Positions 56,282 through 64,000 of a stretch of DNA of 64,000 nucleotides are shown here, one piece after another. This stretch comes from Amphimedon queenslandica (lineage: Eukaryota; Porifera; Demospongiae; Haplosclerida; Niphatidae): assembly GCF_000090795.2 (NCBI RefSeq), contig NW_003546659.1, positions 5,814 through 69,813 of the forward strand. The letters are read 5' to 3'. Position numbers and translations under genes: made by a program. The notes under the pieces were generated by a model. That model made no database searches. It was not told where the DNA came from and worked only from the letters and a program-made list of their open reading frames with translations. How positions within the stretch are numbered: position 1 is the first letter of the stretch; every line of letters begins with the position of its first letter.

Positions 56282-59200
56282 ATGTCAAAACGTCTCTTAA
56301 GTTGCATCTCTTTTAGGGCAGTGCTGAGGCATGATAAGGTAATGTTGGTTTGATTCACTGACTTTATTTGTTTTAATAATATTGTAGCTTGCATGCAGAT
56401 CAATAGAAAGGCAGTTCCCTCCGTGTGTGAGGCAGTATTGCAAGACCAGCACCTCAAACAGGAGTAAAGCTGTGAGTACTCTACTGTATTATCATAAATA
56501 AAGTGCCTTATGAAATGTTGTGTATACTAGCCAATCTCATGGACTTCATTGGTTGTTATGGGGCTAGCAGGAGGGGCAGCTGTACTTTATGTGAACAATT
56601 TGAAAAGACAAAAAGAGGAAGGTATATTATGTTGTTATTTACGACATTGTTAGTCGTTATTAATTTATTATTAGTAGCATAAATTAAAGCTAATAATTAT
56701 ATCACAATTTGTGATTTGTATCTTTTGTAAATAGAATGGGATTTGGTGGAATTGTGTCAAAGTTGATATTGTGTGTTTTATATTTATATTTATATTTATA
56801 TATAGCTGCAGAGAGGGAAAGAACAAAGTCGTTGGGTAAAGCGTCTCTGGGTGGTCCATTTTCCCTCACTGATCACAATGGAGAGCGTAAGACTGATAAA
56901 GATTTCCACGGAAGATGGGTCCTCCTTTATTTTGGCTTTACCTTCTGTCCTGACATATGTCCTGATGAGTTGGAAAAAATGGCGACAGTTGTTAATCTTA
57001 TAGGTAAAGTAAAGTAATGATTATCATTAAAAATGTCAGTAATTTTCAACTAATAAAGAATGCTACATGCACTCTTAGATCTAGAGGGAGTTTCAAAGAC
57101 TCTTGATCTCTCATATTTGGTCTAGGTATTCTGTTATCTCCCATTTTTAGTGTTTAGTCTCATATTTAGCCTACAAAAGTGTAGGTGTCCCCATTTTTCT
57201 CCCAAAATTTATTTCTTGATCTAACATTGGCTAGTACTTATACTGTAGTCTGTAGCAAAAAAATTACTCAACGAATTAATGACCTAATAGGCTGATACTA
57301 TTTTTATGTGTTTTTATAGATAAAATGGAAGGACTGCCTTCTATTCAACCATTATTTATTACTGTTGATCCAGAACGTGACACACCAGAAGTACTTAAGA
57401 AATACTTAAAAGGTTTGCCATCTTAATAGTTAATATTTGACTATACTATGCAATGTTTATCTTTCTTTATGTATGTATGTTTGTTTGTTTGTTTACTGGG
57501 GGCCAAACCAGTTTTGGCCTTCCTTTATGACTACTCTACTCTGTTTTGTGTGCCTTGTTATTATATTTTTGTCTCTTAGTTTCTGTGTGTGTGTATGTGT
57601 GTATCCTGTATACATTATTACCGTATAGCGGGTATATTCCGTCAGTTACACGTACATGTGTATTTAATTTTGTTTTTTTGTTCTCATTCCTTGTGGAACA
57701 AATATTTTCCAAACAAAAAAGGCGTTTCCTCAATGCCACGTTTGTAAAATGGCTGCTCAGAACGAAAATGAAACAAACGAAAAATTTCTAATCCTCCTTA
57801 GAACAAAAATTCTTCCAGATGAGATTTTCCCCGCTATACGGTAAATATTATGAAATACATGTACTGTATACCTGCTACATTTACATGTATGATTCGAATC
57901 ATGAGCTGATTCCAATCACTATTTGCTACATGGCTCAATATTTATGTAAAATAAGATCTCCATATTTGGTAAGCGAATAAGATTGCAACCCCAACATACA
58001 TGAATGTACATGCATAATAAGTTAGTATTTAATGCTCTTCAGTCCCATTAAGTGTTACAATTATGTAGAATGTACATGTACAATGTACATGTACATGTAC
58101 TAGTAAAAGCTACCATTTGATATGTACCATGTAATGTGACTGACAATATGCATGCTGATCCTAATAATAGCAATAATGATAATAATGATAATAATGACAA
58201 TAATGACAATTTGACTATAATTGACAAAAGGTCTACACATGTATTGCACTTTCTGTTGCATTTTATGTTGTGTTTAACTGATGCCGGTCAAAATTTTTTT
58301 CTGCCAAAGTACATGTTTCTGTACTGTAAATTTTTTCAAAAATAAAAAGGAAAGATTTTTCCATTTTAATAATTTTTCCCGATACATATACATATTTGTA
58401 TGTTGTGTAGAAATTTGAACTGATTCTGAACAAAACTGAATTTTTTATGAATTTTTAAATTTGCTCCAAAATCAGACCAAAGTCCCTGTACTATAGCTTA
58501 TTTCCGTTATTATTATCTCATTTATTAACTTGCTATTTATCCCTGTGTTATATCTATTTTGTAAAAAAAATTGTTTATTTAAGGGCTCAGTTCCCTTCTA
58601 CACTGTACTATAGCACAGGGATTTTGGGCAAATTTCACCAAAAATGAAAAGAAGAGAATTCTTCATTTTTATATTTTTCTCTGATATGTATACGTGTTTG
58701 TACGTTGTGTATAAAGTTTGAGCTGATTCCGATCAAAACTGAATTTTTAATGAATTTTTTAATTTGCTTCAAAATCAAACCAAAGTCCCTGTACTAAGGG
58801 CAAATTTCACGAAAAATAAAAAGTTCATTTTTATAATTTTCTCTGATATGTATACATATTTGTATGTTGTGTAGAAAGTTTGAGCTGATTTTGATCAAAA
58901 CTGAATTTTTTATGAATCTTTAAAGTTGCTCCAAATCAGACCAAGCACAGTGATTTTGGGTAAATTTTGCCAAAAATGAAAAGGAGAAAATTCTTCATTT
59001 TTATATTTTTCTCTGATATGTATCCATGTTTGTATGTTGTGTATGAAGTTTGAGCTGATTCTGATCAAAACTGAATTTTTTATGAATTTTTAAGTTACCC
59101 CAAAATTGGTTGTAAATGGTTATCGGCCAAATTTTACAAAATTAGACAAAAAAGAACTGGAACAAATTAAGGCTATATACAATAAAAATTGTCCATTCTT

Positions 59201-61532
59201 AAGTTGTTTATCAGATTGGAACTACATGTATGTGTAATTTTACACTTGCTCAAAAATTGGACACCAAAGAGTATTTTGTTAAAAATGGTTCAGAGAGAAT
59301 TGTTCAGTTTTATTACATTTTCAACTTTGAGCTGTTTCACAAATTAAATATTTATGAGTTTTTAAAATTTTGAATTATATATTAGTTGCCGAATAATTTG
59401 TTTTTTATTGAAGTACCATATAGTGGGAAATTTTGGAGGGAATTTGGCATTTTGACCAGGGTTGGGGCGAAGTACATTGGTACTTGTACTTAAGTGCACT
59501 TAAGTACATATTTTTTGGTACTTGTACTTATACTTAAGTCTTTTTTAAATTTTACCAATGTACTTGTACTTATACTTAAGTATTAGTCTATGTACTTGAT
59601 GTACTTGATGTACTTATAAGTCTTTTAAGTACTTTTAAGTCTTTTTAAGCACAGATTGTATAATGTGTATATTATTACCACAGCTAGTGTGATTACATGT
59701 ACTTTCAATACTATATCAGTGTATCATAGAAAGCAAGTGCAAATTCTAGTTCACTACTTTGTCTTTAGCTGGGTAGTTGGCCAGTCTCTTCACTTATTTC
59801 TAACTGTAACTGAACAGGAGCTCATGTTTTGAAGATTAATGTTCATTACATGTAATAGTAATTGATAGTAATATAATTAAATCGACTCTAAAAAGTACTT
59901 ACACTTATACTTAAGTACATATCCAAGTATTTGTACTTATACTTAAGTACTTTTGTCAAAAGCGATCATGTACTTGTACTTATACTTAAGTATTTTGTAA
60001 ATGTACTTGGATTTTACTTAAGTACTTTACAAAGTACTTCGCCCCAACCCTGATTTTGACAGCCATTCACGAAAATAAAATTCGCCAATTTGAGCCATTA
60101 TGCACATGCTCAATGGCACGTGGCCACTAATTCGCCAAATTAAAATTTGCTAATCACCAAAATTTAGCAATTTGCCAAATTTAACTCCCTCCAAAATTTT
60201 CCCGCTATATGGCATGGAACCCAGTCCACCAAATCTAATCTTTTTATGTACATGTACATGTGTATATGTCACAGTGTAACCATAACAATATGCCAGTATG
60301 TAATATATGTAGTTCTTCATGTAGCAATATTATTATTAATTTATTTTATCTCTTATAGAGTTTCATCCTCAGCTGTTAGGACTAACAGGAACAAATGAAG
60401 AGGTACATACAGCAGCTAAAGCTTATCGAGTCTATTACAGTCCAGCACCTGTTGATGATGATAATGATTATTTAGTAAGGAATGAGAGATACATGTACCT
60501 TATAGTGGTTTTTTTCGAGGATAACAAATTTCATACATTACATGTAAGACTAGTCTCTTGTATGCCTCATGTTGATACAAGAGTACAGCAGATGAGTCTT
60601 GAGGCAATAGCACTACTAGCAATTGAATCATCCGCCAGAGAACAAGTACATACATGTAGATATATGTACATGTACAAACCATAAAAAGGCTACAATTAGT
60701 TATTCTGCAGTGCTCTAATTTTGTGTACATGTACATGTATGCTGTACAAAATGCTGCCTACACCACATGTATACAAAAATTTTGCAAAATTAAATTCCTT
60801 GAAAATCACTTTAATACAGTACAAAATGGCTGAATAGTGGAATTTCGCAAAAATTAATCCGGCGAACTTCCGGATATGGGTCATTTGTGAAAATTATTAT
60901 CCTCGAAAAAAAAATGCTATTTGATAGAGAGAGGGAGGAGAGTATGAGAAGGTGAGGATTAAACTAGTAGTTTACAAAATTAATTTAGTGACTTTTTGAT
61001 GACCTTTTATTCCAAATACATGTAATTACATGTAAGAAGAAAATACGTTTTAGTAAATTATCATAAATTATTTTAGCAGTTTTTTGGTAATTGGCCATTC
61101 AATTTATTTTTCTTTTTCCACCTTGATAATGTCACGTCAGTATCAATTATTGTGGTTTTTCCATTTATTGTACACACAATTTATTATGACAATGAATAAC
61201 CACCGCCCACACACCAGGCCTGCCTATGAAGTGTGATAGGAAACTATGGAGTAGCGTATTATTAAAACTGCCAATCAATGCTACATACAATGTATTAACA
61301 AAATTGTGGGGTAGTATCTTGAGAAAGTTAATTAAGTGTTATTATAATTAGCATACCAAAACATCTCATCAATAATAATTATTCTCTCCTGCTACAGGTT
61401 GATCACACTATTATAATGTACCTCATCAATCCAGAGGGAGACTTTGTAGACTATTACGGTCAAAACAAGACAGCAGATCAAGTACACGCTGGCATTAGCA
61501 ATCAAATGCTTAAGTACAAACACAGGAAGTGA
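56282..61532 (+). CDS. SCO1: SCO1/SCO2 mitochondrial copper chaperone for cytochrome c oxidase
   Basis: Seven exons (56282-56338, 56388-56471, 56531-56621, 56806-57003, 57320-57412, 60359-60474, 61398-61532) join in phase to 257 residues. The N-terminus is basic and Ser-rich, as expected for mitochondrial import ([16 protein letters not shown]). A single membrane helix follows ([18 protein letters not shown]), then the thioredoxin-like SCO domain. Copper ligands are present: [12 protein letters not shown] gives CxxxC, and [16 protein letters not shown] supplies the distal His. [12 protein letters not shown] is another family signature. SCO proteins deliver copper to the CuA site of COX2 in the inner mitochondrial membrane. 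The length is a little below vertebrate SCO1, nearer SCO2. Introns 5 and 6 are unusually long (2.9 and 0.9 kb) because of repeats and MITEs. Confidence 0.93.
57621..57841. mobile_element. 221-bp TA-flanked MITE in an SCO intron
   Basis: The left end CCGTATAGCGGG and right end CCCGCTATACGG are exact inverted repeats, and TA dinucleotides flank both sides. The interior is non-coding. TIR sequence and TA target fit a Tc1/mariner-like MITE, and the ends relate it to the larger element at 59416-60212. Confidence 0.8.
58330..59130. repeat. Diverged ~165-bp satellite array in an SCO intron, inverted orientation
   Basis: AGTTTGAGCTGATTC-type words occur at about 58412, 58717, 58877 and 59047. Each is followed by GATCAAAACTGAATTTTT and preceded by TCTGATATGTATACAT. 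The reverse complement (GAATCAGCTCAAACTTTCTA) is the core of the 24 kb and 32 kb arrays, so this is the same family in the other orientation, older and more divergent. Confidence 0.8.
59416..60212. mobile_element. Outer MITE carrying a nested hAT-type MITE
   Basis: The left end CCATATAGTGGGAAATTTTG and the inverted right end CCATATAGCGGGAAAATTTT match over about 30 bp, continuing through GGAGGGA. A TA precedes the left end; the right flank is CA, probably a mutated TA. Without the insert the element would be about 190 bp. The termini are variants of those at 57621-57841. Confidence 0.75.
59457..60052. mobile_element. 596-bp hAT-type MITE with 8-bp target duplication
   Basis: Perfect 19-bp terminal inverted repeats (CAGGGTTGGGGCGAAGTAC and its reverse complement) are flanked on both sides by ATTTTGAC, an exact 8-bp target-site duplication. 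CAGGG ends and 8-bp duplications are typical of hAT elements. The interior is non-coding, with many TACTTGTACTTATACTTAAG-type subrepeats in both halves. It is inserted into the MITE at 59416-60212. Confidence 0.92.
60501..60920. mobile_element. ~420-bp MITE-like element in an SCO intron
   Basis: TATAGTGGTTTTTTTCGAGG then ATAA at the left is mirrored by the inverted right end ATAGCATTTTTTTTTCGAGG then ATAA. The inverted repeats are imperfect, over about 25 bp. It begins 26 bp after the donor of SCO exon 6. Confidence 0.65.
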
Positions 61533-61777
61533 TGAGAAGCATACAAACATCAATTGACTTTCATATAATAATACCATGTAATAATAAAAGTTAATGTTAA
61601 TGTAAGAGGAATTCATTTCACACACATAAAGAGAATGCGGTAGTATAACAGTAAAAGCAGCACAAATGTCAGAAGAATGAAGGAACCAAGCAGAACATAA
61701 AACAAGCAAGAGAAGGGAAATATTATGACAGTTGATGTGAGTTACAGTACAGTGTGCATTGGGTGCTCTCTTTCTCT
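61533..61777. other. Short spacer between convergent genes
   Basis: About 245 bp separate the SCO stop and the stop of the minus-strand claudin-like gene, enough for two 3' ends. An AATAAAA near 61581 may be the SCO polyadenylation signal. Confidence 0.5.
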
Positions 61778-63098
61778 CTAAAGTCTATCATCTTCAGAGT
61801 CACTGCTGGACACATCATCCCACTGTGTCAATGGAGCATATATTTGTTGGATGACACTACTTTGAGGTTTCTTGAGTCGATACACACCAGCAAAAACATA
61901 ATAAATGACACTGAAGACAACAAGGAAGAACCCGAGCCATCCTATAGAGTATGACCATCCTTGACTGGCTCCTTTGTTGGACTTCAATTCTTTTGTGTAC
62001 ACCAATAGACCAATGAACCACAGGAAAGCTATAAAAATACATAATGTAGTGTATAGGTAAAGGAAAGTAAGTACAATTGACTAGAATAAGTTACATGTAG
62101 GGTAGCTATATCAAGGAAATAAGGGAAGGTATTGGTACACTAAAAGGAGTCCATTAAGACGGAGAGAGATGGATGAAGGAGAAAGGATTGAGAGAAGGAG
62201 AGAGAGAGAGAGTGGAAGAAATTTTATTGCTAAAATCTCGTCATAACAAGATGACATACCAAGCATTCAATGACACTATAAGTGTTATAAATGGCTACCT
62301 TGTATTCCAAAGGCCAGTGCAACTGTGAATAAGAAACGAGGTTTATGAGCTATCAGTGCTACCATACCAACAGCCCAGCCAATCAATCCTGACATTAATG
62401 ACATACACAGCATTGCTCTTACACCAATAACAGCACCTGTGAGTCAGTGAAGTACATACAACAAATAAAAGAATATACATGTACATAAAGTGACCATTAC
62501 AATCAACACTAGTAGTGACTACATGTAGTAGTGAGTGAGTTGGTTTACTAAATAAAAGTTACAAATTATCGGCAGCGTTTTATTTTTAATGTTCTGTATT
62601 TTGGTGGCTGTTAGTTTGTCATGATTATTCCACAAAAATCACGAAATTTTTGGACCATGAAAATTTGAAACTACACAGTAATCAGCAATAATATTAGCTA
62701 AATATTAAATGCATTCAAAGTATCATTTTAGGTCTCTATTAATTGCTATGATTTAGATTAAAGGATCATCAGAGTTACTAAAGCAGTAGACCAACCCCAA
62801 CACACGTACACTAACCTGATGGGTTTGATAGACCCTGACACTTCGTATTACTACAATTCTGCCACAGACCCATATGACCATTCTCCCCCTAATAACAAAA
62901 ATAATATGTATAGTCGTTTCAAATTGAAATCCTAGAAAACAGATCTTAGCAACTCACCAGGTCTAGCCAATAAGGGCTACCAAAGCTAATAATATTCAAT
63001 ACACCACAACCGAAGGATAAGAGAACCTCCAATATTCGTCTCAGACTCTGTGAGTGCTCCTGCCACCACTTTCCTGCTGGCTCTGGACAAACTGCCAT
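61778..63098 (-). CDS. Claudin/PMP22-like four-pass membrane protein
   Basis: Four exons on the minus strand (63098-62958, 62888-62816, 62436-62299, 62028-61778) join in phase to 200 residues. Four hydrophobic helices are visible: around EVLLSFGCGVLNIISF, AMLCMSLMSGLIGWAVGM, FTVALAFGIQAFLWFIGLLV and SIGWLGFFLVVFSVIYYV. The first extracellular loop has the family pattern: Trp in SPYWLDL, GLW (MGLWQNC), two Cys (NCSNTKC), then Arg before helix 2 (VIGVRAML). This fits the claudin/PMP22/EMP superfamily. The C-terminus is acidic (DDVSSSDSEDDRL) and the final Leu could bind a PDZ partner (speculative). A plasma-membrane or junction role is inferred. I cannot place it in a named subfamily. Confidence 0.75.
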
Positions 63099-63264
63099 TG
63101 TAACTTGTTAATTTTAACCCTTTATCAACTAAACTAAGTTAACTAAATAACTGACGTGAACGCGTAGGCGGTTTGTCTGCAGACAATAACTTCTTGCAAG
63201 AAGTATAAAATAATGATAAGAAACATGAGGGATTTACAAAATTAAAAAAAAAAAATCAAAACAA

Positions 63265-64000
63265 CTAATCCCTTTCATACTGTTTGGCTCTTTTTGACAA
63301 TGACTCCAGATGAGCATCAGAGAGTTTATCTTTATATCTTTCCATGAGTGTTCGAGCAAATTCCATAGCAGGTTGAGTGCCTTTTTCATTAAAAATATTT
63401 AAGAAGAGGAAGAAAACAGACTCCTTAATTTTAACTGCAACTTTAACATGTTCCATTAATTTTTCCATCCGTTGATACTTATTTTGCCCAATATTTGTAT
63501 CAGTTATAACACTTCTCTCTCTTTCAGTGATCAGATTCATCTGAAGCAGCTTGCTTGCGATTTCTGAAAAATCATCAGAAAAATATTCCTTAATCTCTTC
63601 TGTGCTTTCCACAAGAACTTGATATGCAATATCTAAAATAAAAGTATATGCAGTATATTAATTTTCATGATAAAATTCTATATGTGTATTCAACAGGATA
63701 AATTCAAAGCTATAGCACCACATATTCTAAGCAAAGTGCATAAGCCTATAATGCTGAACTCACTTGACTCCAGAACATCAGGTAAATGTTGTAACTCATC
63801 ATGCCGTCGTTTTCCTACAATATCATAAATAAATTACAGTATGCATTAAATACTCAACTCTATACCCTTACTTTTACTTGTCTGATCTAGCCAATTCAAG
63901 CATTCAGGTATTTTTTGAGGTTTATGGTTAATAGTGCAATGAAAAACAAGGCGCTGTTGTTTTTTTAACCATGATACTACAGCTGCATGCCTTCCTTTAC
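63265..64000 (-). CDS. 3' end of a gene with a C-terminal CARD-like domain (partial)
   Basis: Three minus-strand exons keep phase: one entering from the right edge to 63872, then 63814-63764, then 63632-63265 with a stop. The last ~115 residues form a helical death-fold, most CARD-like (FSEIASKLLQMNLITERERS, then MEKLMEHVKVAVKIKES). Upstream the chain reads HAAVVSWLKKQQRLVFHCTI and ends SKRKRRHDELQHLPDVLES. The N-terminal domains lie beyond the window, so the class is unknown. With the Death-domain gene and the NLR cluster it may be another innate-immunity protein. Confidence 0.6.

Noticed and set aside
57436-57610. Coding ORFs rich in Cys, Val and Tyr in the SCO intron
   Set aside because: They come from TG/TATG and GTTT simple repeats, overlap on both strands and are unrelated to the SCO frame.
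1-64000. tRNA, rRNA, retroviral, LTR or Polinton-like elements
   Set aside because: Nothing with the expected structure or proteins was recognised by eye. A tRNA or repeat scan was not run, so small or degraded copies could be missed.

Overview
The window looks like nuclear DNA of a demosponge. The best guess is Amphimedon queenslandica or a close relative, which is inference. The support is very short GT-AG introns (many about 33-60 nt), AT-rich intergenic DNA, a tandem cluster of NACHT-LRR (NLR) receptor genes with Death/CARD-like domains, and metazoan extracellular families (plexin-type Sema/PSI/IPT, IgGFc-binding, EGF, sushi, NIDO, claudin-like). Exon boundaries given here were worked out by hand from reading-frame continuity, splice phase and GT/AG sites.

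Layout. 0.7-8.1 kb (+): a large extracellular mosaic gene (PSI, IgGFc-binding, six EGF-like exons, two sushi, EGF, long unrecognised region, Ala-rich coiled coil), with one frame break and one in-frame stop. 8.5-14.1 kb (+): a plexin-like single-pass receptor (Sema, PSI, IPT) with only a ~30-residue cytoplasmic tail. A PSI exon of this gene is almost duplicated at the head of the first gene. 14.8-17 kb: two decayed copies of a small secreted NIDO-domain gene; the intact copy is inverted at 26.9-27.9 kb. 18.2-20.6 kb (-): a membrane protein with a receptor-type periplasmic-binding-like ectodomain.

20.7-33 kb is repeat-rich. It holds a partial block and two large direct blocks of a segmental duplication, each large block with a ~177 bp tandem array. 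Exon fragments of a heat-shock factor and of eIF3e lie beside the first array. 33.4-54 kb is an innate-immunity cluster: a Death/CARD-like gene, then four tandem NLR genes (A-D) sharing five exons, a 7-nt first coding exon and upstream modules. The four copies are mosaics, so they appear to have exchanged sequence.

54.4-64 kb returns to single genes: an intronless SLC15/POT-like transporter, an SCO1/SCO2 copper chaperone whose largest introns hold a satellite and nested DNA-transposon MITEs, a convergent claudin/PMP22-like four-pass protein, and the 3' end of a CARD-like gene at the right edge. I saw no retroviral, LTR or Polinton-like element, and no convincing RNA gene or CRISPR array.
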